64,000 nt of DNA from Spisula solida (Eukaryota > Mollusca > Bivalvia > Venerida > Mactridae). Each line of letters begins with the position of its first letter. Position 1 is the stretch's first letter. The notes beneath the pieces are model-generated. The model was not told the DNA's origin. It made no database searches and saw nothing but the letters and a program-made list of their open reading frames with translations. This document shows positions 22,470 through 36,394 of this stretch, one piece after another. The stretch is from the NCBI GenBank assembly GCA_947247005.1, contig OX365945.1:12964501-13028500 (forward strand), read 5' to 3'. The translations under genes and the position numbers were made by a program.

Positions 22470-22665
22470 GTCGCAGTGACCTTGACATTTGATCTATTGA
22501 TCTCAAAACTAATAGGGGCCATCTACCGTTGATGACTAACCTCAAAGTAAAGTTCAGATTCTAGGGAAAAGCGTACATGAGTCATTAAACTGAAACCATT
22601 TGGTCTACCGGCCGACCGACCGACCGATCGATAATGTGCAAAGCAATTTACCCCCTCGTACTTGA
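22470..22665 (+). repeat. Interspersed bivalve-type repeat ending in GACC microsatellite
   Basis: Contains GTCGCAGTGACCTTGACATT, a CTCAAAACTAATAGGGGCCA block, and a tail of CCGACCGACCGACCGATCGA followed by AATGTGCAAAGCAATTTACC. This order matches an interspersed repeat I remember from many bivalve genomes. It is absent from arm R at the corresponding place (about 37,000-37,760), so it lies in an M-specific insertion. Class not determined. Confidence 0.55.
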
Positions 22666-24643
22666 TAATCAAAAAACTTAATGATGTGACAATGTGCAGA
22701 CCTGAGCCATATTAACCAATCTCACAACAATATTTTCATTTTAACATCAGCAGCTTTGGTTGTCAGTAATGATACCCAAGTAAAGTCAAGTTCATTTATA
22801 CAACATATACATGTACTAGAAAGTAAAACAGCAGGACAAGTGGTCATATTCAACGATCTACATGCCATCAAATATTAAAGTCCACTGTTCGATTGACATT
22901 GACCTTAAACGCTTCCTGAAAGGCATGGCCAACCTCCGGTCAAATGTAAATGCTAAATGCCTAAGTGGTGTTTTTAACTTATTATCAATCGAACAGGAAC
23001 TAACCAACTGCGAATTACGTGGACTTTTGCTCTAAAAGGTTTCTATCAGCATGACGGGTTAAATGTTGCCTAGTGAATGTGTCAACATTGGAATATACAG
23101 GATTCGTTGTCAGGTAAGAATCACACGAGGTTTCCCAGATTGACACATACACTGTGGTAGCTTAACACATTACATGGTTTTAGCTTACAAGATCTTAGTA
23201 TTTTACCGCACTCCCTTCGGCAAACAAATCAGAAACTTTGAAGTGATGATAAATATGTCAAGAAATTCAATCACAAAACAAACCAATGAATGGTCCTACA
23301 CACTTGTTACATTCTAAAATGAAAGTTAAAGAGTGGACAATCATTCATTTTCCTTTGTTTATAATGTGAGGATTTTTGGTAAAAATGGCTATTTCTTAAT
23401 TTAGTTTAGTTGTAAATTTGCGTATTGAAACAAAATATAGCAAGTTGAATGCCTTGCTGTGCCTTTTGCAGGTATATTTATCATGGGGCCTATATCTTTT
23501 GGTCGAGACCATCCATAAAATCAAGGACAAAATAATCGCCATGAATATTATTGAGTTCGCAGTATGTCACAGACAATTGTGAAAATGACAAACAAACACT
23601 ACTATGCTTTTTTGTAAGAACATAAGGTACGTTAAGATAATTATGTCATGAATGCATAACGCAACAAAATGTCACAACAACATAGGAATACGCCCAGAAT
23701 AATAGGATATGAAAAGCATGGCTAACATTGTAAATAGCTGCTAACTCTTTGGAAAACGTATAATTTTTACTTATATTTAGAGAACCTATTAAGCACAAGT
23801 CAGCGGTGTATAGCTGCAGACATGCCCGAATAGAACTTAAAAACAATAACAAATCTGACGGAGGAGGCAGTGTTCAACAGAAACAGCAATGCACCAAAGA
23901 CACAAGAGGAACAGTGTATAAATAGCTAGCTCAGCACAAACTAGAGGAAGTTCGTGTTAAAATGACGAATAATGAGACTGCAATAAAGAATTTTGACTTT
24001 TTAAGTTTGAAAACAGATTTGGAGCTTACAATGTTGACATTCAAGTCAAATTTGTAGTTCTTATATACATGTATAATAGTATCTCTTTTCACTGTACATA
24101 ATGATCACCACCAGTAGATATTACGAGACCACTGCCTTGACTAATTATTAAATACACCTTCAGAATGGTACAATTATTACGTGAGAATGCGCTTTTTGCC
24201 GACCGAGTTTTTGACCACTATTAGGAGTGACAATAATACTGAAGTTGGTATCATTACGTGCATACTGTTACAGACAGGAATGGCACCAGTGACACATTAT
24301 GCCAGCATATAATTCCCTACAGGCATCATTCTTGACATATTCACACATTAAACACGAATTGAGAACTTTTTATCATCGAGAACAAGTTTCATCCTAGAAA
24401 AAAGTAAATTAATGAAGTAATCAACACTGATTTTCAAATGTCAAGTAAGGATTCGCGGTATTGCATTCCTGACCTTTTAATAAAATATAACAATTTTTTT
24501 CGCACAATAAATTGATTTAACGTGTGCAGATGATATTATAAATTCTCCTAATTAAACAGAATTAAACCTAACTCTAGGTTTCCAATTACAACAGTTATAT
24601 GACAGTATGGTGCTTGATGTGATATGATTGTTGCGATATGTGA

Positions 24644-24857
24644 GTGGTCTAATGTCTTCGTAATTTGCATTGCTGTGCCGATTTTGCGCCGAACTACGAA
24701 CTATTCATAGTACACATACAAAATCTTTTCGTCACACCTCCCGATAGGGGGTGGTCTTATGTCGTCGTAATTCGCATTGCTGTGCCGATTTTGCGCCATA
24801 CTACGAACTTAGCATAGTACATATTACATAAACAAAATTTTCCGATTATGAAAACAA
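24644..24857. repeat. 107-bp tandem duplication inside copy M
   Basis: GTGGTCTAATGTCTTCGTAA (24,644) and GTGGTCTTATGTCGTCGTAA (24,751) each lead into GCATTGCTGTGCCGATTTTG and a TACGAACT/CATAGTAC end. Arm R has one equivalent, a diverged unit near 46,047-46,160, so the doubling happened in M. Confidence 0.8.
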
Positions 24858-26310
24858 AAGCTAAGGATAAAATAGAAAAATTTGTTAAATTATGTTAAGT
24901 GATATTAAGAGGATCAGAATAAGTTGTTTGGGTACCACTACTGATCACCTTACAGGTTCATCTGCCAGTGCACAACTGACATACGGACATCGTTGTAAAA
25001 ATAAGTCACTTAATTTTCCATTACATTTCAACAGAACAGATCTATCACCGGAACACAATACTATATTTTTATATATATTTTATAATTCTGTTGGTAGATG
25101 CTGCAATTTACAACTATAACCTGACTACTGCCAGGATTTACCCATTGATATAGCCTACAATAACGTAAAATTAAAGATCCGTTATTATTTTCTCTTTTTA
25201 AAAATACATTTTCATCAAAAGTTTGATTTTAAAGTCAATGTAAATGTTCTCCTTAATTGAATACATCTTAAGATCCGTGCAAAACAAATCAATCGGACTC
25301 AAACTATGCATTTATATGACCATTGAACATATAGTCAAACCTGCCTTACTGAGGTGTTTCAGTTGTGTGTTGCCTCCTGATTGAACATTATCATTTTGTT
25401 ACACTTCTCAAAGTATATATGAGGCAGTTAACAGCAAGGCTGAGATATGGCGTTAGATATCTGTAAAATAATCCTATATCATGCATTGACTATCACTCAC
25501 TTTAGTGAGAGATATAAGTTCCGTCCCTCGGAGACTACTTTGATTTTACCATCAAACTCGACACTAAAGTGTATGTAACCTTTTTATTGCTGAACGGAAA
25601 CGTGCCATGTGTATATTCATTTTCTTATTTAGATCATGTACTACTGAATTTCAGACAGCGCTAAATGTCTGTATTAGCATTCAGAATGTCAAATTATCAG
25701 TTTCTTGAAGTACATATGTCTCTCACAAGGTTATAGACCCAAATATATCACATGTACTAACAAACGCACAAACGGATGTTTTATTTCCATAAAAGAAAAA
25801 ATGATAATACCTTCCTGAAATTCAAACCTCGTGAGATATAATTAGATAGACACTTCAATATTCAATTTCTGTAACGAAAGCAATAATTTAATATCTAATT
25901 CGTAAAATACCCAATATTAATTTTGCATTGAATTTAATTTTGATTCTTCCAACAAAACATAAACATTACCCCCGAGAATTATTTAAAATAATTCGTTCGG
26001 AATTTAAGAGCAGTAAAAACATTCTATTCGTGATTACCTTTGCATGACAGAATTCAAAACAAAAAGCATGCAATGAATTAAAATAAACCCCAAATTTCAC
26101 AATCATCTGAAAGACACAATTTTCCTATATAAAGTGGAACTATTTATTATATTGTTGCATTACAATTCCGCAAACTAAAGAGCCAAATCTTTATTTCAAA
26201 GTACAAGCTAGCTTGTAATAGGATTTCTTATTATATATTTGATAGATATAAGACATGTTACGAAAGGTAGACTTTTATTTACAATAATAGTATTAAATAA
26301 AGAAAAACCA

Positions 26311-28170
26311 CTTTTCAAAAATAAAATATAATAAATTGACCTTGGTAAGTTGAGGACGTAAACATCTTAAAAGTATCGTTTCAAATGCGAATGAAAGCAC
26401 GTTGACAACAATAAATGACGATATTGTATTTCCTTCCTGATATTCTAAGGTTGCAATAATCCAACTGTAGGAAACATATCGTGGAACTCTAGAGCGTAAA
26501 CAACTTGGGAAACAACTTTCAAGCAGCTGTCGTGTAGAATTACTTATCAATGAAACGACGCATTAGCAACACATAAGCTGCAAGTTTTATAATTATTGGT
26601 TTTTGTATCCTGTTTTCTGTCTTGTTACTTTGATAGGAAGCACGACAAAGATGAGCTTCATTGTTTCCCTGTCCTATTTGTTATTATCTTTTAATGCGCT
26701 TTGATAGAGTACATATACATGTATACATCTTTATATGAGTCAGTTGAATAATGTAGATAATTTGTCTGATGCTAGCGGAGTGGCATGTTAATAATGGAAG
26801 GTATCTCGGGAGCACTAGCAAATTAATTGATCAACTTAATAGCGGACTATACGTTGGGCAAAGCCCAACGGATAAGATCCGGTTTATGGTAACACCTGTG
26901 CACGTGGTTTGGTCAGAGTTTGAATTCACTAATGGATCTAAAAATTTGTGTTAAAATCCCGCACTGAAGCAAAGATACTAGAAAATGGCTGCCAATAAAA
27001 TAACAAAAAAATTTAAAATGCGATATTCGGCAGCTCATAAATTTACTTTTATTTTTTAATGATGTTTAAAAATATTCAAAAAACTAGCGTAGGCCCCTGT
27101 CTAGAAAAGATAATAATTATCAGTCTTTCATGGTTGCTGTGCAACCAATCTTTTATATGGGGAGGGCTATTTCCTAAATGTTTGGACACAAAAAAGCGAA
27201 ATATCAACCAATCTTAAGAAAATCTTATAAAAAAGACACATGTTTCGGTTTTTTCCCATCGCAAAGTTTGCAATACAATTAATTAAAGTCCGTTTCGGGT
27301 ATTTACGTATCTAGACCGGACGGTGATAATCCACATCGTAGTTGTAGGTTATTGTAAAGAAAGTAAAACAAATGCATTTTCGTAATTCCTCGCCGAGATG
27401 TAATAAAAAATCCCTCCAAAATCGTCAAAAAATATTCGCGGGATAAAGGTCGCGAAAACTAATTACATGTTGTTGTTGTCGTTATTGGATACAATAAAAC
27501 CCGTAATTTTCCGTCTAAATCTCTTTTATGTTGTAACGATTTTCAGGGTTTATTTAACAAAAAAGGTGATTAAGATTAAAGATGTTTGATATTTAATCGT
27601 AATATGATTAATTGAAATGAAAATAGTCTTTTCTTTTGAACAAAAGTACTATCTGGTATGCTGATGCAACCCATTAAAAAAGGGTAAAATATCAAATAAG
27701 GCCTATTTGAAATTACATGTAGTTGTTATCTGTGTTTATATCTAATTATTCATTTTTAAATTAGTTACCCCTGAATTAAGTAGACCTAGAATTAAACAAA
27801 TTGAAAAACGTGTATTATCCACAGACAGATATATTTTCATTTTGATCGGGCTGACAAATGTTCATTCGGACTGACAAACGATAGCAGGTTTGTATCGTCT
27901 TTCGTTACTTTGTACCCAATAGTTCGTATCAAACCGCTATCGAGCGCTTTCTTGTGCAACGAACAGCTTCGATAGGTTGCATAGACGTAGGAAAGCGCTC
28001 GGTAGCGCCTTTTGGAAACGGCTTGCTCCAGATTCGTAACCAAACAATGCTTTGTGAAGTTATGCATCACCAAAAAAACCAGTACTAGATAAGCATGTTA
28101 CAAATAATGTAGGACAACCGACATAGTCTGCTAAAAATATGCTGTGCATTAGTTCATATTAATCAGAGTA
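26311..28170. other. Non-coding stretch between copies M and R
   Basis: No homology to the other copies, no terminal or tandem repeats and no recognisable protein. The 78-codon minus frame at 27,837-28,073 and the 85-codon one at 26,293-26,550 carry no motif I know. Confidence 0.5.
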
Positions 28171-28977
28171 CTGTCGTGAAGTGCCACTAAACCACGATTT
28201 TCACATCGACACATATCATTGCTTAAATTGTAGATCATGTGACCTTTAGTAACTTTGAAAATCGATGCACCAACAGCGCTATTGAATTACAATATAAGTA
28301 CAAACAAGCACAAATCGCTTAACATTACCATTTCGGACTGTTTAGGAGCATGTTCATGTTTCTTGCTGTATATAGGAATGCTTTAGTTGATCGGAGACCT
28401 TGATTGGAATCCATCAGAATATAAGAAAGAATAGGCAACTGTAATAAGTACAAGCCAGACAGTTAACTACAAAATGAATTAAAAATGAAACTGAACTGCT
28501 TGGACAGAGTAAAACATAGAACATATTAGGCGCAATACAAGGACCAGCAGACTTAGTTTTGTTTTTTGCAAGTTCATCGATGTTTTGACATTCGTACGTC
28601 GTAGATTATACACGTATGTCTAGAAATATTGTGATGTCAAAATTGGTTCCACCAATTACGTGTGACGTAAAAGCAATCATACGAAAACTACGGTTAGTAA
28701 TCAAAGATATACTACCCTCTTATTTAATCTAAGTACTTCCACTTCCAGAATGAAGATAAATACTGACAATTGCTGGTAAGGAATATGTACCAGCAATTTT
28801 CTGAAGGATTTAATGATGCAAATTGACGTTATTTTGTCGTTCCGATCCTTTCTAACAATTTATTATCAGAAATAGTACCTTGTTAATCATAAAAGTTCAA
28901 ATATACTTATCAAATGTCGACAGGTGACAAAAAAAATGCAACTTATAGGAATGGAAAATAGCGATTATATATCAGAA

Positions 28978-29313
28978 TTGCCTGCCATTCATTGCACCCG
29001 GAGATTTTCATCTGACGTTCACGACAAGTACTGAATATAAGTATCTTTTATAAAGGCCAGTAGACATTAGTAAACACGCTGTACCCAATAGTATAAACGG
29101 ATATCGAAGTGAACCGAATGGCTACCAAAAGATTCGTGTATAAACTTGCCTGCCATTCATTGCACCCGGAGATTTTCATCTGACGTTCACGACAAATACT
29201 GAATATAAGTATCTTTTATAAAGGCCAGTAGACATTAGTAAACACGCTGTACCCAATAGTATAAACGGATGTCGAAGTGAACCGAATGGCTACCAAAAGA
29301 TTCGTGTATAAAC
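28978..29313. repeat. 168-bp tandem duplication unique to arm R
   Basis: The block starting TTGCCTGCCATTCATTGCAC occurs at 28,978 and again at 29,146, nearly identical (GTACTGAAT against ATACTGAAT, ATATCG against ATGTCG). Arm L has one reversed copy (about 6,920-7,100). The doubling therefore followed the L/R split and is recent. Confidence 0.92.
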
Positions 29314-29559
29314 TTGGCAGAATAAAGTAGTACTGATGTTAGTTCTCTGATATATATTCGACATTTCCCCATGTATTAAAGACATATGTACCAAAAACAT
29401 TAGTAGAGTTTTACATTTTTACATAAATACTGTTGACAATTTTATAATGTTACCAAGTGATATTAAATGTACAATGTATATCAGCAACTATGTATACTCT
29501 TAATTTGTGGTATCTAACAAAACAAACATGTTTATCATTGCTGTGAAACATATCAAAGA

Positions 29560-32500
29560 CTGGCATATGTTACATAGAAGACATTTCAGACAAATACTTC
29601 GCAAGAAATACATTATTTCCTGCCTTTCCCAGTGATATCATATTTACGAGTACAATCTGATTTCAACTACAATCGACATTCGTTTCATGGGTAAGGAATA
29701 TTGCCTATAACTCAAATGGCATTAGTATTCAAAGGTCAATAATACGTACTACGGCAAAGTGTTGCTATCAAGCTAGCTGTTAGATTGCATTCCTATATTT
29801 ATCTTATTGTTGATACAACAAAGAAACATACACTTAACAATAATGAATTTATACCAGTCTACGTTCGTATGGGTGAATGACCCTTCTCAACGTCTGGGAA
29901 TTTTCTTTGATTATCAGAACCATCTGTCCTGTTGTGCATTATTGCCAAACATATGAATACTAACATCCGTTCGCGTTTCCGCGCTTATACCATTTCTAGA
30001 CCTTTAAATGTTTTGATAGCATGTCTGGGGGAGTATTGACAATATAATTTATTATTTTAATGACATATAATACAATTGGAGAGGTTGATGACCTACGTTG
30101 TTTTTTAATATTATTTAATATATAATATAACATGAGTTAAATCTTTATTACTACTACCATTCGTGTAACAGAACATACGTATATGATATTGTAACCGGTT
30201 GATATTTTATATGGTTTTAGTATTTCACTTTTAGTGGTGTTTGACCTGTGCTCAGTGGTAGTTTTTAACCTAAGGAGGTATGTATTAACTCCCTTGTTTT
30301 TGTGAAATGAAGAACCAGTTTTACTGTGTTATGTTCTCTTGTGTTAATCCCTTAATTTCGTGTCACATGACTGATATTCATTGTCAGTCCAAGTTAGCTT
30401 CTGGAGAAAGAAGGTTGTTTGAGAAGTTGAAGTTTGTTGTTGTTGTACTATGAATTATAGTGGAATAAAGGTTTGATCTTATTCTTCATTATATTATATT
30501 CTTATGTCTGATATTCTTGTATATTCATAGAGACCTGTATCTTACAGGAGCTTTACTTTAATTGTAATTATTAATACTAAGAAATGTGTAAATGGGTGTG
30601 TTGGCCCTTGGAATTCAAGAAGGCTGTCATGTTGTTGTAAAGTAATAGAATGGTGATTGGTAAAAAGTATTAATCTGTAAATACTTCTATTTGCTAACAA
30701 TGTTCTCTAACCATTTACAGTAATCCATCACAGTGAGAGGGCCGTGGAGTGTGTTATTGTGAGTCGTTGAAGACCCGATCCATAATCGGTATGTAACTAT
30801 GTGTGTGATATAGATGTTATAATTGTATCTTTGTTGTTTGTCATTGTTTGTCTTGTTTGTATAGCATGTATGTTCTTAACTGATTCCTTGATTAATGTAT
30901 ATTATATTAAAGGCCGATGATCACATGATTCTTAGCTTAACATATCGTATAGCAAAGTAATTATACAGATGTTATAATTACTTGTTACCATTATACTTAA
31001 TGCTCTTTATTGTTTGTTTCAGGGCTTATGAAATGCAATGACTTATGATATGAATATGAACTGAAATAGATGAAACAAATTCATCAATAGATCTATATAC
31101 TGTACATAGATAAGAAGTTGGAACATTAGTATAGTAGAAACACAGCATCTGTATTCGTCTTGTTTATTCAACCCCATATCCTAGTCAACCCTGGACTACA
31201 ATTACAAGACAGGAAATTGACCCAGGATATAATATTTATGTTATATGCATGTAAACTGATGAGCAAAAATGCCTAATTTTTTTTAAATAAAAACTATAAA
31301 AAACTATAAAGTATTTTACTGATTATAAAGCAAAATTGTAGCGATGGGAATATAGGCTAGAAACAACGCGACATTACTGTTCATGATGGGTAGGTTTATG
31401 GCTTTTGTTTGCAACCATCAAATATCATATACATGTATACTGTTGTTACACCATAATTTTAGTACATAATTATATTTAAGGTCGTTTTGCCATTGGCTGT
31501 CGCAGAATACATAGCCTCGCGATCTGTGCTCTCAGTGTGCACATTTATTATGTACACCTATTTAATGCGAGAGCACCGACTGTGGGGATGTGTGTTTTGT
31601 GATATCCAAGGGTAAACTGAATATTACCTTCCAACCCGTCATCATTTGATCTTTCCTCTCAAAGACCATTTATGCAGCCACAGGGTTATACTATGTTTAG
31701 TGATTCTCAGACATTTTAGCACTTTTTTAATCATACAATTAGGACTTGCAGCAATTTAGTTTTATTTTCTCGTTCAGTTTTGAGTTCAGAATTGTGACGT
31801 TTACTTGTGGTCTGTGCGATATCGTTTGCCTGTGTGTTCCTTTTGGTGCCTTTCTTGCTCGGCTGTTTCTGTTGAGTGTTGCTTTCCCTGTCCAAGTTTA
31901 TATTTTCTGCAATTATATATACATCAGTGTATTCTTTGTGTGGTAGATATCGTGGTTACTGTTCTATCAAAGCACTTACGCAAAAAGGAAAGCCACTCAC
32001 AAATTTAAATTCTTCATAATTCTTGATCAAATACGCATTAGGAACATATGGGGTTCGAAGGAATGAATTTACTGAAACATCATTGATATTACATACCCCC
32101 ATTCCACAATGTGCAAATGTTAGTGAATTACATAGGGTTTAAATTTGAGCGTAATTAATATCAATATTGTCGTAAGCGCTTTTATAAAACAATACACTGG
32201 AGTACGTTTTAACCTCCATCTTCTTCTTGTCAGCGTACGTTGTGACTGTAGCCTTGATGGCGAGGCATAACATTAAAGGTCGGTTCTAGTAACCAAGTAA
32301 AATCTCAAAAAGCATATTGAATAATTAGAGTTTCGAGTATTGGATTGTATTCTCTTTGCATAATACAGGGATAAGATTGAACTATGTACATCGCTCACAA
32401 TTTTTCAACATCCTTTCATTCTTGTTCCTACCTACCTCTCCACATGTTGCGGTGTATGTGCTAAATAAGCAAACACACGATGCGTGATCGATTCTCTTGC

Positions 32501-32690
32501 GCAGACATGTGATTTGAGCCTTTTCCACAAGGTTTTAGTGGTTTTCATTTAATTTTGAATTACAGTGATTAACTGAATGCGATACAACATATATTCCGAT
32601 AAGACCACGCAAATCCAGAAGTTTGTGAGTTACCATTTTGATATTTTAAGGCATGTTCGGTAAGCTTTTATGCTCTGTAAAAATGTAAAT
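29560..32690. other. R-specific ~3-kb non-coding insertion
   Basis: Arm L has only about 330 bases (plus its GGCAG tract) at the matching place. Possible element ends TGTAACCGG (30,190) and TACAATTACA (31,198) would suit a ~1-kb LTR, but no target duplication or primer-binding site was found. An exon-like block at about 30,720-30,790 is bounded by TTTACAG and GGTATGT. Two overlapping open frames at 31,746-32,008 have no motif. Confidence 0.4.
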
Positions 32691-34542
32691 TTAGCATTAG
32701 GTGAATTGTACTCACTGTTCTTTTACAGGCATCTGAAAATTTTTTACTAGCTTGTGGCGCAGTATTATTCATTTCAGGATAAGAAAAGTCCTGTTTTATT
32801 AATTTATAATTATAATGACATTTGCAAAGATGTAAGGTAATAAATCAAGTATTACTGAGAATAAGTTACTGCAATCCCGACACCTACACGACAAAAACCA
32901 GACTAACTGATCGAAATGCACCTGGTACTTTCTGAAAATGTTTCATGATTAATTAGCTTCATGTAACACCACTGTGCCTACAAATAAATTAAATTTCATG
33001 AATAATTCCATTAATGCAGCCCAAGTTTAGGAAATACATCGGCTTATAAAAACGGAAAACACCTAATCTTGGTTGAAACAATTGTAGCCATCTTGAATTT
33101 TTAACATCTGAATTTCCATAGGATGTGTTTATTGTATACTTCTAGATCCCAGCATTTCTGTGCCAAAGCAGTTCTGTTGTTATATTCATCACCCCTGTAA
33201 TAACTTAGTTTGTAATTGACAAAATCATACTCCCTTCTAATCTGGATATGATTCTAAGTCAATGGACTTTGGTTGGTGGTTATAACTTGAACAGAAAACA
33301 GTCCGCACTCACTGCAAAATAATGACGTCAGTAAGCAGCTTCGTGTGAACATAAAGTGTCTTTTAGCAGACATCAGAGCATGTGCTCCAAAAAAGACAGT
33401 GAGCTTTGCCATGGTCGGGAAGACATTACCAGAAGCGATCTGAGCAAAGACATGACCAGAAGCGAACTGTGGCATGGCCGCCAGAAATAACACTCCACCA
33501 GAGACTCTACCAAGACGTTGAAACATAAGGCGGACTAGAACCATCGTATCAGGCGAACAACAAGAAGTAGCATCTATATGTCCAATGTTATTTTCTGTAC
33601 GCTCCTTCTCCATCAACAATACTGAACATTACCCTAACCCAAAATAAAAGTGCAAATGGTCATTCACCGACACCAGTGTTATAAATGTTGATAGGAAAAT
33701 AGGTTTTTATGTAACAGTGTAAAACTGTCATGTAACCAAACACCCCCTAATCTGATTTAGTTGGCAGACAGAATCAGACAGAATGACCGAACGGTAGATA
33801 CATCATTTACAGAAATAAGGACAAAAAGATGAATACAGGATTAAATATAGGGTCTTATTACATCAACAACATGTTTGTCTATATTTTGCAGTGTAAACTT
33901 GTACAGAATGTACTTTTAAACAGTCTCATTTTAGGTCTATTCTAGAACTTGTATTTATCCCATATATACTACTCACAATTTGATAAGGGCCAAGCAATTT
34001 TCCATTTGAATATTTTTCAAATTAAATAAGATTGACTGGTAGAATTTTTCAGAAACAAAATGCTACATCTGCAATATTGTAAACCAATAAAGATTACTTC
34101 AAAATTTAATGTCTAAGTGCTGATAAGCCCAATCCCATTAAAATGTTAGCGCTGTATTCAAGCCTATTTAGTAACGGAATGGGGCCATTTTCTTGGCATT
34201 TTGTGTCTTGCATGATATGGTATTAAAAACGGGATAAACATTAATTAATCTAGCCACTTTGGTCCCCGCCAATAGGGCTTATCAGTTACCTGGAAAACGA
34301 CGTCATTTTGGAAATGCGTATCAAATGCAAGGCATCAAGTTTCGAAATTTAGCAGCAGATAAGATGACATTTTATTAATTGCACAATGTTTTCTTCATCG
34401 GTTTTGTACATTTAACGTCAGACGGACATCAAAATTGATTCCTTGGCCCTTAGCAAAGTTTGAGTAGTATATTATATTATCTATTACACAGTGCTTACAT
34501 ATTAAGCTTCATTAGTAAGTCCACATTGCTGCAATGTGCATA

Positions 34543-35522
34543 GAGTCAGTGTACTCGGTTTCGCACTGTTCACGGTTTCGCACACCTATTTTTCATCTCG
34601 ATTTTTTTATATTTCCGATGTAAATATGCATATGCACTGTCATCTTATTTGAACGTGACTTGTTTTCTCGGAAGTTGACCGCACGTGGATGTATCTCTCG
34701 CGAGATCTCGCTTTCACAACGGCAGACGTAAACATAAACAAATCCTATGTAGGTCAGTATGGCAGTTGTAAAGCTTCTTTTTTTCCTCACTTTTACAACA
34801 ATTTTGCAAAAATTTGGAACAGAATCGAATAAAAATATATACTAAACCAGAAAAGTAAATAAACTCTCCCATATCGAGTGTATTTTACATGATAATGACT
34901 ATTTTCAAATTATTCTCCTAACTTACAACTGTCAAAAGTAAAACAACTTGATTCTTTCTTATTAGTAAAAAACTTGTTCCAAAAGTTAATCGAGTAGATG
35001 GGTTAAATGGACCTTGTTCCAAAAGTTAATCGAATATTTTGCTCTAGTTCAGAATATCACAAAGTCATGTGTTCTAGCAAAAGATTGGGTTTTTTTGCAT
35101 TTAGGTTAGCAATGCCAAAAAAAGTACCGTTGAAACTGTTATGTCTCATGCTGTGTGTTTCAAATAGAATTTTTGCAGGTGCCAATACATTAAAAATCGG
35201 CAAATTTGTGATGAATGGTGAGTTTGTTGATCAATTAACATTTTTTATTAAAAAAATATAATTTATTTGTAAATTTTCTTTTCAAAATTATGTGTGCGAA
35301 ACCGGGTACAAAATTGTACAGAACATGTTCCATATTGTTAATAACAAATCAATCGCGACAAGAGCATGATGTCCTTGACATTCACTGGTCAGCGTAAATA
35401 CAAAATTTTAAACATTCAGTTATCTTCTTTCTTTTGTTCTAAGTGCTTTGAAAGATTTTACATTGCAAATAATTTACGAGGTTAAATATGAAATAAGTGT
35501 GCGAAATCGGGTACACTGACTC
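34543..35522. mobile_element. 980-bp TA-flanked TIR element
   Basis: Terminal inverted repeats of about 24 bases: GAGTCAGTGTACTCGGTTTC at 34,543, and its complement ending at 35,522 (reversed: GAGTCAGTGTACCCGATTTC), with TA immediately outside each end. Part of the terminus is repeated inside (GTGTGCGAAACCGGGTAC, about 35,291), and a 21-base direct repeat (CTTGTTCCAAAAGTTAATCG) occurs at about 34,973 and 35,011. An 84-codon frame (35,007-35,261) and a 65-codon minus frame are unrecognised. It lies in a ~1.7-kb insertion unique to arm R. Best guess is a non-autonomous Tc1/mariner-type element. Confidence 0.78.
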
Positions 35523-36371
35523 TACTGATGTATTACATATGTTTGTATATGTACGTGTATCGTTTTGATGTAGTGCCGGTAGCAATAAATCAAGTTTTTC
35601 AAGTTTTATTCATTGTTTTATCCACTGAAGAATTATCTCCTGTATGTTCTTAAAACAGACCTCATATCATATCACTTTTGCAGATAATGTTCACTGGCGT
35701 GAACAAACAAAACGCCACCGCCTATCAATGCAATGAAAAAAGCGTTAGGTCGCGTAACCGAAGCCATTTGCCATGGAGTAACGACTGTAAAGGAATGCCA
35801 ATAATTAATCACATGAGTCCGAATTATTTCTTCAGACGATGATGATCTACATCAGATTATATGTATATGTTTATCAATTAAAATGTTGAGTATCTCATTA
35901 ACACCAGCGTGTATAAAGTCCATCATTTAATTTCAAGATCGGACAATTGTTCCCCAATGACTTTTATCGTGGACCTACTTATTCAAAGGCGGAAAGTGAA
36001 GACTCTGAAATGATTACGCAATCTGGGCTAACCACTGAAACATTATATTCTTAATGATGCTAAATTTAACATATTTCGTCAGAAAATTGCCTCTAACATG
36101 TGATGATTTCCAATTACTGTCTAGCCCACGCGCCAATATAAAGCTCGTATTACTTTTTTAGTGCTTCAAATAGAGTCATTATGTAAAAAAGCATGTCATT
36201 TAAAACGAGTAGGAGAGGAATGTAAAGGCGTATAAGAGGGTGACACTTAAATATAACGATATTAAAACAGTATAGGGTACACATTTGTACGACAATTATA
36301 CAACTAAAACAGTCTCCAAAAATACTACTTTTAGGAAGATAATACCGTCATACAAAAAGATTATATTAAGT

Positions 36372-36394
36372 CAGACAGGGAAGGCAGCACTCAA
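36372..36394 (+). repeat. Short dispersed word shared with 58,218
   Basis: GTCAGACAGGGAAGGCAGCA also occurs at about 58,217-58,237, with AATATTA(A/G) in front of both. It is probably the edge of a dispersed repeat that I cannot define further. Confidence 0.5.

Larger units (their letters stand above)
21340..26310 (+). repeat. Copy M of the segmental duplication
   Basis: Runs in the same orientation as arm R and matches its 35,830-46,970 part. Anchors, M against R: 21,340-21,780 against 35,830-36,340; 22,050-22,130 against 36,760-36,830; 22,700-22,990 against 37,760-38,100; 23,035-23,300 against 38,385-38,610; 23,370-23,500 against 39,020-39,140; 23,620-24,180 against 45,020-45,580; 24,190-24,640 against 45,590-46,030; 24,840-25,180 against 46,180-46,530; 25,900-26,310 against 46,550-46,965. 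M lacks the 5.7-kb foldback element and the SINE that R carries, and has its own insertions near 22,130-22,670. No coding sequence is conserved convincingly between M and R. Confidence 0.85.

Noticed and set aside
30190..31208. Solo LTR (TGTAA...TTACA)
   Set aside because: The end words match, but there is no target duplication, primer-binding site or second copy to confirm it.
33254..33619. 121-codon minus-strand frame as a gene
   Set aside because: It spans the arm R counterpart of the arm L minisatellite region, is not preserved in L, and has no recognisable domain.
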